Source: Serratia symbiotica str. 'Cinara cedri' (GTDB lineage: Bacteria > Pseudomonadota > Gammaproteobacteria > Enterobacterales > Enterobacteriaceae). From it: 64,000 bases of DNA. Under the pieces are notes generated by a model that was given only the letters and a program-made list of their open reading frames with translations, was not told the origin of the DNA and did no database searches. Position 1 is the first letter of the stretch. The number at the start of each line of letters is the position of its first letter. This document shows, piece after piece, positions 37,707 to 48,855 of the stretch. The position numbers were made by a program, and so were the translations under genes. The stretch covers positions 1,178,001 to 1,242,000 of the forward strand of contig CP002295.1 of assembly GCA_000238975.1 (NCBI GenBank), in the 5' to 3' direction.

Positions 37707-39281
37707 ATGGAATGGATCGCAGATCCAACAATTTGGGTCGGCTTGACAACTTTAGTCTTATTAGAAATTGTTCTAGGTATAGATAACCTTATATTTATCG
37801 CTATTCTTGTTGAAAAATTACCTAAAAAACAAAGAGATAAAGCTAGTTTTATCGGACTACTGATAGCATTGCTAATGCGGCTAACATTACTAGCTTCTAT
37901 TTCTTGGCTAGCTACGCTTACTAAACCTATATTTGTAGCTGCCACACACCAATTTAGTGGTCGTGATCTTATTATGCTAGGAGGAGGGTTATTTTTATTA
38001 TTTAAAGCTACTACGGAATTACACGAAAGACTAGAAGGCAAGGACCAAGTACAGCAAACATCACATAAAGGCGCTCGTTTTTGGCTAGTAGTTGCACAAA
38101 TTGTAGTACTAGATGCTGTATTTTCACTTGATACTGTAATTACAGCTATTGGTATGGTAGAACATCTAGCAGTGATGATGATTGCAGTATGTATTGCTAT
38201 AGGCTTAATGTTGCTAGCTAGCAAGCCATTGACTCGCTTTGTCAACGCTAACCCTACTATTGTTATTCTATGTCTCAGTTTTCTACTAATGATCGGCTTT
38301 AACCTCGTTGCAGACGGATTAGAATATCTTATTCCCAAAGGATATCTATATGTAGCTATTGGTTTTTCAGCAATGATCGAAATATTAAACCAACTAGCAC
38401 AATTCAACCGACGACGCTTTTTATCCCGGGTACGGCCATTACGAGAGCGAGCTGCAGAAGCGGTACTACGCATGCTACGCGGAAAGCATGAGGAAGCAGA
38501 ACTTGATATTCATTGCGCTAGTTTACTAGCAGATAGCACAGGCGACGAAGTATTTAATCAGCAAGAACGACATATGATCGAGCGCGTAATGGGAATGGCA
38601 AGACGATCAGTAAGCAGTATAATGACATCACGCCATGATGTAGAATATCTAGGACTAAATGATCCACAAGAAAAATTAACTCAATTATTAGAAAAAAATC
38701 AGCATACGCGTATCGTCGTAGTAGAAAATAATGCAAATGATGAACCTCTGGGCGTTATTTATACTATTGATATGCTAAAACAACAGCTAGCACAAGTACC
38801 ACTAGAATTAAGAACACTAGTACGCCAACCATTAATTTTCCCGGAGCAACTAACATTACTAAGTGCACTAGAACAGTTCAGGCAAGCACAAACACACTTT
38901 GCTTTTGTAGTAGATGAATTTGGTTCTGTTGAGGGCATAGTAACCTTAACCGATGTTATGAAAACTATAGCTGGTAACTTACCGGAAGATGGTAAAGAAA
39001 TTGATACACGGTATGATATCCAGCAAAATAAAGATGGTAGCTGGGCTGCTAACGGCCATATGCCATTGGAAGATCTAGTACTATATTTACCCTTAGTGCT
39101 AGAAGAAAAACGTGAATATCATACAATTGCGGGCCTATTAATGGAGCACAGCCAGCACATTCCGCAAGAAGGTGAACATTTATGTATTGGGAACTACTTA
39201 TTTGAACCACTAGAAGTCAACAGCCATCGTGTTTTAAAAGTAAAAATTACTCCGTTATCACAACCAGAAGATGAATCTTAA
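37707..39281 (+). CDS. yegH: TerC-family membrane protein with CBS pair and CorC/HlyC domain (YegH)
   Basis: The 524-residue product aligns over its full length with E. coli YegH (527). Residues 1 to ~235 form a TerC-type membrane domain with about seven helices and the characteristic acidic motifs [15 protein letters not shown] (~20-34) and [13 protein letters not shown] (~136-148). It is followed by a basic stretch FNRRRFLSR, two CBS domains (~300-425, including [13 protein letters not shown] and [18 protein letters not shown]) and a C-terminal CorC/HlyC-associated transporter domain (~435-520, with [10 protein letters not shown] and HTIAGLLME). The family is tied to metal ion handling, especially manganese export, and to partner-protein interactions. 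The exact role of YegH is unknown. Its place next to asmA and dcd matches E. coli. No frame damage was seen. Confidence 0.96.
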   Translation: MEWIADPTIWVGLTTLVLLEIVLGIDNLIFIAILVEKLPKKQRDKASFIGLLIALLMRLTLLASISWLATLTKPIFVAATHQFSGRDLIMLGGGLFLLFKATTELHERLEGKDQVQQTSHKGARFWLVVAQIVVLDAVFSLDTVITAIGMVEHLAVMMIAVCIAIGLMLLASKPLTRFVNANPTIVILCLSFLLMIGFNLVADGLEYLIPKGYLYVAIGFSAMIEILNQLAQFNRRRFLSRVRPLRERAAEAVLRMLRGKHEEAELDIHCASLLADSTGDEVFNQQERHMIERVMGMARRSVSSIMTSRHDVEYLGLNDPQEKLTQLLEKNQHTRIVVVENNANDEPLGVIYTIDMLKQQLAQVPLELRTLVRQPLIFPEQLTLLSALEQFRQAQTHFAFVVDEFGSVEGIVTLTDVMKTIAGNLPEDGKEIDTRYDIQQNKDGSWAANGHMPLEDLVLYLPLVLEEKREYHTIAGLLMEHSQHIPQEGEHLCIGNYLFEPLEVNSHRVLKVKITPLSQPEDES

Positions 39282-39299
39282 CTAATTAATCATTATAAT

Positions 39300-41017
39300 T
39301 AATTAAAATTTATATATATCAAAACACCATACTGAATCCTATTATTATTTGATAAACCTAAAAAAATAATAAAATAACTAATATGGCCACCATATAACTA
39401 ATATAGTCACTACATATGATAAAATTATTTTATTTAACATTAGCCTAAAAATAAAACTTATTAAGTATAATTTTCAGCTTGTAATTTTATTACAAATATT
39501 GGTTCTATTTTATTATATTACTTATAGTGCCATTAAATAAATTATCAAATATTTATACAGTCTTTATTTAATTTTAGTTAATAGTTAATTAATACTAATA
39601 AAAATAAAAAATTAAATTTATTACTATTTTTATAACTATTTAATTATATTACTATATCTTTAATAACTACTTATAATTAATTAGTTGAACGCGATATTAT
39701 TATATTATACACTGTATTCATGCAAATACAGCCTCTCCATATCTATCTCAATATCTATCGCTCAAAACTAGCATTCACATCAATACTTTTATCCTACTTT
39801 AGTTTATACTTGAATACAACACTAGATATTTAATAGCAGTATAATAAGCGTACTATATATACATATCCTTGTTACTATATATCACACTATTCTTAAGTAG
39901 ATGTTATATACTTCAGCTATCCTATCTCCCTATAGTTACTAACTAAACACTAATTCTACATTCCAGAAGTAAATAAAAAAATAAATAATATAAAATAACC
40001 ACTTATTCATTATATGTGCGTACTGGATGCGCGCTTTTTAACTTAAAGCATATTAAAATTTTAGTGACATCTCTATTTCAGTATATCTTACAATTAGTTG
40101 TAAGATAATTATTAACTGATCATCATATACATATATGTTAAAATTATCTGAAGATACATTAATGATTAAGAATATTATTTTTATAATAGTTACATTAATA
40201 TTGATTTTAAATCAAATATTATTAGCATTATTTTTATTAAATTAAAAACATTATCTAGTAACACTACTAACAAATAACCTAAGTGCGCACTTTAGCATTA
40301 CAGTCACCTTTTAAAAATACTCACCTCTACTGCATATTAATAATGAACTTTCCCTTAATGTGGAGAAAATAATATTTTAAATCAACACCAACTATTATTA
40401 TATAGTATAAATACTACTGATAATAATTTATATCTTTATAATGCTATTTTTGACCGCTGCTAGTGATATTATACTAAAATAAAATTAATATATTTAACTT
40501 TTATCTATTTAGCCAACCTACTAGATAGTATATAAAATATAAATTATTAATGCGCTAATATCTAGAGGTTATATACTAAATTAACTATTAAGGTAAATTA
40601 TTAATCATTAAGATAAATTAATAAAAAGGCATTAATAAAATACTATCCTTTGGTATTTATTTAAAATAAAATATTTTTATTGTTTTAATAATACATATTT
40701 AATTAAACATATAATAAGAAAGTAAATAATAATAGTTTAATATGAATAGGAATATTCTTAATACTAATATCTAGCACATGAACTCTTGTATAATAAATAC
40801 GTATAATAAACATTATGTCAATAGACAAATGTTCACTTAATGCCGTATGTCTTAACACAAAAAGGCGTCTAACATTAAATTATCACCGCTTTTTTGTTAT
40901 AAACCATTTAGACTATAAGTAGAAAACAATTAGGATTAATTCAAATTACTAACAAATAGTATAATTACAACTAACACATAATAATAAGCCCACTAAGATT
41001 ATCAGTAGTCTTTTCAT
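39300..41017 (-). pseudogene. asmA: asmA fossil (outer-membrane assembly/lipid transport protein)
   Basis: Eleven bases after the dcd stop, the minus strand has ATG 41017 reading MKRLLIILVGLLL, like the AsmA N-terminal membrane anchor. A short shifted gap follows, then INPNCF (AsmA VNPNDF) and, about a dozen residues on, KKAV (QVAA). The remainder to yegH is unreadable, but the 1.7-kb space equals the E. coli asmA length, and the order yegH-asmA-dcd with asmA on the minus strand is the E. coli order. The left limit is inferred from position. Confidence 0.66.
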
Positions 41018-41028
41018 ATAACTAACCT

Positions 41029-41610
41029 TTATTCTGTATTAATTCTACTAACTACAGCACCTTGCTGATTGCGATACTTTGCGTCTTGGCGGCTATTATA
41101 GGGGCGCTTAGCCGATCCAGATAAGATTTCAAAACTTAGCGCACCAATTAACATGCCAGGACGTAACGCTAGTGGCAACTTCCCTGAATTATAGAATTCT
41201 AGAACAATAATACCATGCCAACCAGGATCGATACGATGAGCCGTAACGTGCACCATAAGACCTAAACGTGCTAAAGAAGAACGACCATCTAACCAACCAA
41301 TTAGATCATCTGATAAAGTCACAGACTCAAATGTTACTGCAAGTGCTAACTCACGAGGATGCAGGAAAAAAACCTCTCCTTCCTGCAATATAATCTCATC
41401 GCTCATTACATTATTTAGCGCTGCACTAACTTCATTTTTAGGACCACTAAGATCAATAAACGCAGCAGTGTGCCCCAGGAAGACTCGGAACTTATTACCC
41501 AAGCGAATATCTACTGTAGCTCCATTAATACGCTGAAGCGGTGGACGCGGCGAAATCACTAATTTTTTGCTATCTAGCCACGCTTCTATATCACTATCAC
41601 AGAGTCTCAT
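41029..41610 (-). CDS. dcd: dCTP deaminase
   Basis: The enzyme hydrolyses dCTP to dUTP and ammonia, the main feeder of dUMP for dTMP synthesis in enteric bacteria; the active form is a homotrimer. The product is 193 residues, identical in length to E. coli Dcd. The signature [20 protein letters not shown] spans residues 107-126, including Arg110, Ser111 and Arg115. The catalytic Glu138 is intact in VLEFYN, and the C-terminal lid [13 protein letters not shown] is present. The ATG at 41610 follows GGAG with 7-base spacing. The flanking operon partners udk (upstream) and asmA (downstream) are both dead, so dcd is the sole survivor of a three-gene minus-strand block. Confidence 0.98.
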   Translation of the reverse strand: MRLCDSDIEAWLDSKKLVISPRPPLQRINGATVDIRLGNKFRVFLGHTAAFIDLSGPKNEVSAALNNVMSDEIILQEGEVFFLHPRELALAVTFESVTLSDDLIGWLDGRSSLARLGLMVHVTAHRIDPGWHGIIVLEFYNSGKLPLALRPGMLIGALSFEILSGSAKRPYNSRQDAKYRNQQGAVVSRINTE

Positions 41611-41804
41611 ATTTCTTCTCCATCAAGACACACATCCATGCAACTATTTACGTAACCAAGAAATATCTACATTCAGTAGATATAGAGTAGTCTTCTCAAG
41701 ACAGGAGAAATAATTTTAAAAATTACACATTTTTATTAAAAAATTAACTACTCTTAAGTATTATCATTTCAATTACTATATAGTGCATAAATATTTTTTT
41801 AAAC
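41611..41804. other. dcd upstream region
   Basis: About 190 bp between dcd and the udk fossil. It should now hold a promoter serving dcd alone; none could be identified by motif. Confidence 0.4.
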
Positions 41805-42410
41805 TAAAATATTAATTATTAATTATAAATTAATATTTTGAGCTATAACTTATATCATCCTATACCGAATTTATTGGTATCATAGTTGACTAGTATCGCT
41901 CTCATAAATAAAAATAAAAACTTATAGACTATTGATTACATTGTATATTATATTGCATTTATTTACTTTCACATAAATATTGTTTCATTAAGATTAGAGT
42001 TCTCTATTAAAACTATTAATCATTAATCAATAGCTTTAATATTAGTTCATACTTTAATAATATAGTATATCATGCAATACTTATACCTTGACTTTTCGGG
42101 ATTAAATAACGTAATCCTTATAACAAAGGCAATCTTCTGTTAGAATAAAACCTAAGGCGAAACTCATATATGAACATTTATTAGTATCTGGTTTTGCTAT
42201 AGACATTACTTAAAAGCTATAAAACTATATTATCTAATAATATTTCTAATAAAATACACTAAAGAAATGTTCAATAAAAATATAAATTAATCTTTTAGTT
42301 GCTTTAACCTATGTGCCTTATCATTATTATAGATAATGATTATCTCACATTAACTAGATTAATTAGACTAATACAAATATACTAAAAGATACTACAAAGT
42401 AAAAAAGCAA
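41805..42410 (-). pseudogene. udk: udk fossil (uridine/cytidine kinase)
   Basis: Directly upstream of dcd on the same strand, as in E. coli. The minus strand at about 42090-42135 reads DCLCYKDYVI-stop-SRKVKV, aligning with Udk DLPVYSYVEHTRMKETV. Further on, bases align to the codons of DVNERGRSM.SVMAQY, and about 100 bp later to the C-terminal NRIAIDI segment. The spacing between these points is close to the real gene, and the start is inferred from length. Stops in every fragment show that it is dead. Confidence 0.68.
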
Positions 42411-45400
42411 GTAACTAATAATTTACCGTACTACTCTTATAAACATAACCTTATAGATATTATATTTATATTTTAGTTGCTTAATAAATATCTTATACTT
42501 TTATTATGAACCACTTAGTAAGCTCAACTAATAGCAATCAAACAAGATATAAATCACCAGTAATTAATACTTAAAATATGTTACCTAATAATTATCATAT
42601 TATATAAGAACTTAATAATATTATTACACAAATACTTAATAATATTGTCTATTGTTAAAATAACACCTTCATAAAAATGAAAAATATTGCTAAATATAAC
42701 TAAAGAGCGCTAAGACTAAATTATAAATTAACCGTCATATTAAGATCATAAACTATAAATAATAAAACATTTAATACGATATAAGTATATCCTTATTAAT
42801 TAACTTTTATGTATTATATATGCTACATGATACTAATCAGTTATAACTAATAATCTAAACTCTAACGACATCCATTATACCAAGACATATTAAATATATA
42901 ATATACAATTAACATACAGATAAAAATTAACCTTTCCAACATATCTTGATTGCTTAACTATAGAAATGAAAACAAATATTTTATTTCAATACTAGACAAA
43001 AACTCAATTCCCCGACACTTAATCATAATGAATAATAAATAAATACGCTTATTTCAGCATGACGATTTTTTTATTTATTTATTAATTTTAAAAACAATAA
43101 TTTAGCACCATGAAATACACAAATTTCTCTGACTATTAAGAGATTTATAGTATTTCAAGCTCATCAATAAAACAGCTTAACATAAACATTATTCAACAAT
43201 AAAATGATCTATAATAAGATTCATAATTTTATTAAAGAACGTCTTAATATATTAGCTTCATGATAATAAATTGCGCAACAACACATTAGTTAATCACCTG
43301 AACTAATAGTAAGAATTATAAGAGAAAAATATTAATTAAAGAATGCACTATTAACATCTCAGTTATTTAAATATATAACCTCATTGCGCAGCATGGATAT
43401 ATTGTGCTACAATTATAATAGCGAAGTTAAGTGTACAAGAGTCATAGAGTTATTGAGTATTTTTATTAATACTTCTAAATATGTGTCAGCATTTTTGCAG
43501 TTATCACATACTACTCTAAATATTAATTACACTTAATTGTGCGCATTAATGACTTGAATATAAATAATGTATTATAAAATATAGTTAATAGGTTATTTTA
43601 TTGTTCACAATACTATATATCTAGATGCTGTGATTTTTATAGTAGTCAATATTTGAAAGCATAATATTATTATATTCCTTCCATGCTTACCTTACTAACC
43701 TCAGTATTACTACCTTAATTCCTGTCTGAACACATATTATTCTTGTGCAAAATCATATGCTGCAAGCTCTTGCTATTCAATGTATTGTGACATATTAAAC
43801 TCTGCAAGCCTCTTGGCTACCTCACTCGATAATAGAAATTCTCATAAATAAGACATTTACATTACAAATCTTTGTAATCTTTAATATTTCTTGTACCTAG
43901 CCTATCTTTTGCCTAGACAAAATATTAGATAAAGTTAAGTTTATTGCTAAAAATTTACGTATAACGATATATTTTATAATAATATTACTACATCATGGTA
44001 AAATTTTATATGTTTCTAATACTTATGTCAATATAATCAATAAAATTGATATAATTTTACTATTACATATCTGTCCCTAGATATAAATCATGTAAGATTA
44101 CTTAGGTAATAGATAATATAATAAATTAAAATCACCTTAACCTACTAGTAAATAAATATTAATTTTAATTAACTATTTTCATAACACAGCCAACTATACC
44201 GATAAAATATGCTGCAAAATTGTATCTTGCCAAAAAGTCACTAATAGCGCCTATAATTATTATATTTATTACCACCTCATCTTTCCCCATAAAATAAAAA
44301 CTTTGACTCTTATAGCTAAAATATATACATTTAGTATTCTGCTACTCAGTAAGAGTATACTAAATATTTTATCACATATAAAATATAAAATAGCTTAAAA
44401 ATAACTTAATTACTACCTTAATACTAACTATAAGTAATCAACAAGTATAAGATTAATGCTATTATGACCAGATATAAACACACTTAAATAAAAGATAGAG
44501 ATATTGGAAGTATAAAATTAATGATATTAGTAATTAAATAAGTTATACTAGTGACCATAAATAACTAAACTAAGTAATAGGCGCAAAACAAAATAAACTT
44601 TATAAAATTTCATCATGGTACCATTAATTAACACTATACTTACACTTAAAGTAACCCATGAAAATTCTCCTATATTAAAAATATTATATATTTAAGATGA
44701 TCAGACTCCTATGCATATCATAGGTAGTACTAAAAATAAAACTAATTCACATTATAGTCAAAATTTTTATTACTATATATTTTAAAAAATAAATCATGAT
44801 AATTATGAATTATATTTTATATGTCAGGATTATGTTTGCATTATATTTTTTGCCTAATATAATTTTTCTATATATAAAAAACAACCTATAAAAACTAGAG
44901 CACTCTAGGTAACTGACTACTATCACTGCAGATCAGTACGCTCTTCTAATCTAGCTAAAAACAGTGTTAAAATATTATTTGATAAATATCAAACGCTATA
45001 GAAATATTATTTCAATGATATAAATATATGGGTATTTGTTAAATAAATTACACAAATATATTCATAAATATCTCTTTTTATATATTGCATAAAATATATA
45101 GAGAGATATAAAATAATATAAATAGTATATTTTTAACGTAGAAGGATATTATTAAAAATAAAATCATTCTATCTAAAGATCACGTTTAAACTATAGGTGA
45201 CTAATCTATTTTTATATAGATATTAAGCTTAAATACGTATAAAAACTACTATTATTAAGACTTATTCTATCATCTTGCAAATACTATAATAGTCATTTAT
45301 AATAAATAACATTATAATGCTTGTAACTTATTTTTGTTTATTAATTCATAAATAGATATATTTATTATTTTAATAATAATCTTATTAGATAATGTCTAGA

Positions 45401-45599
45401 TCTATTTAACTCCCACTAATTAACCAAACTCATACTATTAGTGATAGTACTTTACTCGCAGGAATATGCAAATAAAACATTCATTTAACATATTAATGCA
45501 ATATATCACATATATAGTATAGTATTTAATATATAATTTTATTAATTAACAATAAGGACAAATACGTTAATTATATAAATATAGTGCTTTATACTTTAC
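42411..45599. other. Gene-free stretch between udk and mrp fossils
   Basis: No gene was identified. On the minus strand at 43737-43841 there is a 34-codon frame with one internal TAG and strongly protein-like composition, including LLSSEVAKRLAEFNM. It looks like a remnant of an unrecognised gene. Confidence 0.5.
43737..43841 (-). pseudogene. Unassigned decayed coding fragment
   Basis: A frame of 34 codons with a single internal stop, ending at TAA 43737. It has high amphipathic helix potential (EVAKRLAEFN, ELAAYDFAQE) and a GC content visibly above its surroundings. No family was recognised. Confidence 0.35.
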
Positions 45600-46770
45600 T
45601 ACTTAAGCTATAAATTATCACACAAATATTTTACTCTAACAAAAGTATCTGCTCACTAATAACATAATCTTGGGGATAATGAACTATTAATGCCATTTAA
45701 TAAAATGAACTTAGTAGCCCACTGATTAAAATTAGCTTATTAAAATATAAATTTTATACAGTATAAATATCGTTAGATCTCTATTTTAAAAAAATATTTT
45801 AGTATTATTTACTTACCCCTATCTATTAAATATACCAAAGATATATTCATGATACCCACTATCGCTATAAGTATACGCCCTCATATTGTCTAAAATACCT
45901 AATACTTACAATTACATATTTTTAAAAATTATTATGTAATAATCTGAATACAGCAATACTATATTGCAATAAGTGGTAACTATCAGCATAGTAATTACTA
46001 AAATAATCTATAAAAGCATTTATTTAATGTTGATAGCACTAGCTATCATAGCTACGATAATAACAAATAGTACTGTTAACTATACCAGACATTTACTGGT
46101 CACAATCTAACGCTTAGTAGTCGTAAGAATAATTCACTGGATAGTGCTAATAGAATTCATGACTATACTAAATTTATGTATCGAGAGTATATGAATTTAT
46201 GTATCGAGAGTATATATTGATCGTGTAAAGAACTTAGGAAGCAATATAATACCTGATAAGAATAAATGAACCAATAGACCATAAGTACTATTATGTAGTA
46301 TAATAATTAGTGGACCTAAGCTAATGCAATTAATAACAGTGCTTAATTTATATACCCTACCTTTACTCATTCTGATAATAATATTATGAGTTACTCTCAT
46401 AAACAAGTAAATATTATACCACTACAAAATAATAATTTTTTACCCAGTATGCTCATCAGTAGCATTAACTACAATAACTTATAACAATTCGTTATCTATA
46501 CGCTATACCATAGCATTAACGTTACTATACTAAACAAATGTTCGATATATAGAACTATAGATAGTATTCCATTAAAAATAATACTTAATCATAAGTAATC
46601 TGCATCAAGATAAAGTTATTTTTTGTATTCTAGGATCTAGATATCCAATACACAGGTCATTAAAAAATACAAAACCTTAAGTAATATAACTCATAAAATT
46701 TCGCGCTTACCCTAATCCCTTACTTTTCATTATTGATCAACGCGAGGGGTATTAGATCTATTGCGTAAAA
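45600..46770 (-). pseudogene. mrp: mrp (apbC) fossil, Fe-S cluster carrier ATPase
   Basis: It is divergent from metG, as mrp is in E. coli. An open piece at 46197-46406 reads NIIIRMSKGRVYKLSTVINC, a degraded match to NIIAVSSGKGGVGKSSTAVNL (Walker A region), then LIIILHNSTYG (VGILDADIYG). Near 45840-45870 the bases match, with few changes, the codons of CSNCGHHEPIFG, the loop specific to this family. The gap to the metG start is about 100 bp. Many stops are present. The ends are estimated from the E. coli length of 1.1 kb. Confidence 0.75.
46171..46216. repeat. 23-bp tandem duplication
   Basis: AATTTATGTATCGAGAGTAT plus three bases occurs twice back to back (46171-46193 and 46194-46216) with only the last base different. 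It lies inside the mrp fossil, so it is a recent slippage or duplication event in dead DNA. Confidence 0.95.
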
Positions 46771-46869
46771 TGATACTGTAAATAACTTATACAAAACTAC
46801 CATAGCGGCAGAGGATGTAATTGGTTAAGATTACAAGATATTTTATTCAATAGAAAGCAAAATTTTACT
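46771..46869. promoter_or_regulatory. metG upstream region
   Basis: About 100 bp between the mrp fossil and the metG ATG, presumably carrying the metG promoter. It contains a 6-bp stem TGTAAT/ATTACA with an 8-base loop at 46816-46835. Only a weak ribosome binding site (AGAAAG) precedes the ATG. Confidence 0.35.
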
Positions 46870-48546
46870 ATGGCTAAATTTGTAAAAAAACTATTAGTAA
46901 CATGTGCGCTACCTTACGCAAATGGCTCAATCCATCTTGGCCATATGCTTGAACACATCCAGGCTGATATCTGGGTGCGTTATCAACGCATGCGTGGCCA
47001 TAAGGTTTATTTTATTTGTGCAGACGATGCGCATGGCACGCCAATCATGCTAAAAGCACAACAATTAAATATGAAACCGGAGACAATGATTACGAAAATT
47101 AACCAAGAACACAAACAAGATCTTGCTGATTTTAATATTAGTTACGATAACTATCATTCAACTCATAGCAATGAAAATCGTGAGCTATCAAATCTAATTT
47201 ATACTCGCTTAAAGCAAAATGGCTTTATTAAAAAGCGTACAATCTCTCAGTTATATGATCCAAAAAAAAATATGTTCTTGCCTGACCGTTTTGTTAAAGG
47301 TAACTGCCCAATATGTAAAGTAGCAGATCAATACGGCGATAACTGTGAAGTATGCGGCGCAACCTATAGCACGAACGAACTAATCTTGCCTAAATCTGTA
47401 ATCTCCGGTGCTACACCTGTTATGCGTAATTCAGAGCACTTTTTTTTCAATCTTCCCGAGTTTAGCGAAATGCTACAAACATGGATATGCTCTGGTATAT
47501 TACAAGAACAGGTGTCTAATAAGATGCAAGAATGGTTTAAATCCGGACTACAGCAATGGAATATATCTCGCGATGCACCTTACTTTGGCTTCGAAATACC
47601 AAATGCTCCAAATAAATATTTTTATGTCTGGCTAGATGCCCCTATAGGTTATATGAGTACTTTTAAAAATTTATGTAATAAGAATGATAATATAAATTTT
47701 GATGAATTCTGGTGCAAAAATACTAGTACTGAGCTTTACCACTTTATTGGTAAAGATATCGTTTATTTTCATAGTCTATTCTGGCCAGCGATACTAGAGG
47801 GCAGCTATTTTCGTAAACCAACTAACCTCTTTGTACATGGCCATGTAACAGTGAATGGTGCTAAGATGTCTAAGTCACGCGGCACTTTTATTACAGCTAG
47901 GACTTATCTGCAGCACCTAGATGCCGATTGCTTACGTTACTATTACGCCAATAAATTATCTTCGAGCATAGAAGATATCGATCTAAACTTAGAAGATTTT
48001 ATACGGAGAATAAATTCTGATATAGTAAATAAAGTTGTCAACCTGGCATCTCGCAATGCCAGCTTTATTAACAAACGTTTTAATGGGCAATTATCTAATA
48101 CACTGGCCGATCCAGAACTGTATCTTACTTTTGTAAGTACTGCAGAGAGTATTGGGGAAGCCTATATGAATCGCCAATTCAATCATGCAATACGTGAAAT
48201 CATGAGGCTAGCGGATGTAGCTAACTGCTATATAAATAATCAAGCACCATGGGTAGTAGCGAGGGAGATAAATCGTGATAACGACTTACAGACTATTTGC
48301 TCAATGGGTATAAATCTATTCCGTCTATTAATAACCTATCTAAAGCCAGTGCTACATATGTTAGCTATACGTAGTGAAGAGTTTCTAAACACTGAACTAC
48401 GCTGGGATATGCTTCATAGGCCACTATTAGGACATCAGATAAATATATTTAAACCCCTATTTCAGCGTATCAATCTAGATCAAGTAGCCAATATGATTAA
48501 CGCATCAAAAAAGGATATCATATCTATACAACCGGTAATTGACTAA
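46870..48546 (+). CDS. metG: Methionyl-tRNA synthetase, core enzyme lacking the C-terminal domain
   Basis: This cytosolic class I synthetase charges both initiator and elongator tRNA-Met. The 558 residues match E. coli MetG (677) up to the linker after the anticodon-binding helices. HLGH (22-25) is the HIGH motif. The zinc knuckle ligands are Cys146, Cys149, Cys159 and Cys162, the knuckle ending [14 protein letters not shown] is at 332-336, and the [17 protein letters not shown] helix is conserved. The last ~119 residues of the E. coli protein, the Trbp111-like tRNA-binding and dimerisation domain, are absent: a TAA falls in the linker and the decayed domain continues downstream. In E. coli the ~550-residue monomeric core is active in charging, so the gene should be functional. 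It diverges from the mrp fossil. Confidence 0.97.
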   Translation: MAKFVKKLLVTCALPYANGSIHLGHMLEHIQADIWVRYQRMRGHKVYFICADDAHGTPIMLKAQQLNMKPETMITKINQEHKQDLADFNISYDNYHSTHSNENRELSNLIYTRLKQNGFIKKRTISQLYDPKKNMFLPDRFVKGNCPICKVADQYGDNCEVCGATYSTNELILPKSVISGATPVMRNSEHFFFNLPEFSEMLQTWICSGILQEQVSNKMQEWFKSGLQQWNISRDAPYFGFEIPNAPNKYFYVWLDAPIGYMSTFKNLCNKNDNINFDEFWCKNTSTELYHFIGKDIVYFHSLFWPAILEGSYFRKPTNLFVHGHVTVNGAKMSKSRGTFITARTYLQHLDADCLRYYYANKLSSSIEDIDLNLEDFIRRINSDIVNKVVNLASRNASFINKRFNGQLSNTLADPELYLTFVSTAESIGEAYMNRQFNHAIREIMRLADVANCYINNQAPWVVAREINRDNDLQTICSMGINLFRLLITYLKPVLHMLAIRSEEFLNTELRWDMLHRPLLGHQINIFKPLFQRINLDQVANMINASKKDIISIQPVID

Positions 48547-48855
48547 TTAGATAATGATTCAATTAATGAAAGCATAGCCTCTAATATTATTCCTAATATA
48601 GAAAGCAGTATAATATTGCATCAATAATATCTGGATGCTAATGCTGAATATTTGTCATCATGTTACCTATTAAATAACGGGTAACCTTATTTATACTAAA
48701 ACACTAAAAGGTCGTGTAATAACTATAATTATCAATCCAGTACCTTATAAATATACTTAATATACGTCTAAAGATATACCGATAATTGTAGATAAAAAGG
48801 CAAAATATTACCGCTAAATGTAGATAGCAATGCACAGCAAAAATATAAGTTAAAA
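48547..48855 (+). pseudogene. metG: Decayed C-terminal dimerisation/tRNA-binding domain of metG
   Basis: Directly after the metG stop, in the same frame, comes LDNDSINESI, which lines up residue for residue with E. coli LADDPIQETI. Then comes YLDANAEYL (ALIENAEFV). In the next frame is GRVITIIINPVPYK (GRHTIMVANLAPRK), and finally GKILPLNVDSNAQQKYKLK ([20 protein letters not shown]). About 40 bp have been lost between the second and third block. This was the C-terminal part of the same protein before a stop arose in the linker. Confidence 0.9.

Noticed and set aside
40861-40905. AAAAAGGCG/CGCTTTTTT pair that looks like a rho-independent terminator upstream of dcd's left side
   Set aside because: The arms pair poorly and the loop is long; the same bases fall inside the front of the asmA fossil.
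46197-46406. 69-codon minus-strand open frame upstream of metG
   Set aside because: It is the degraded Walker A segment of the mrp fossil, not a gene of its own.
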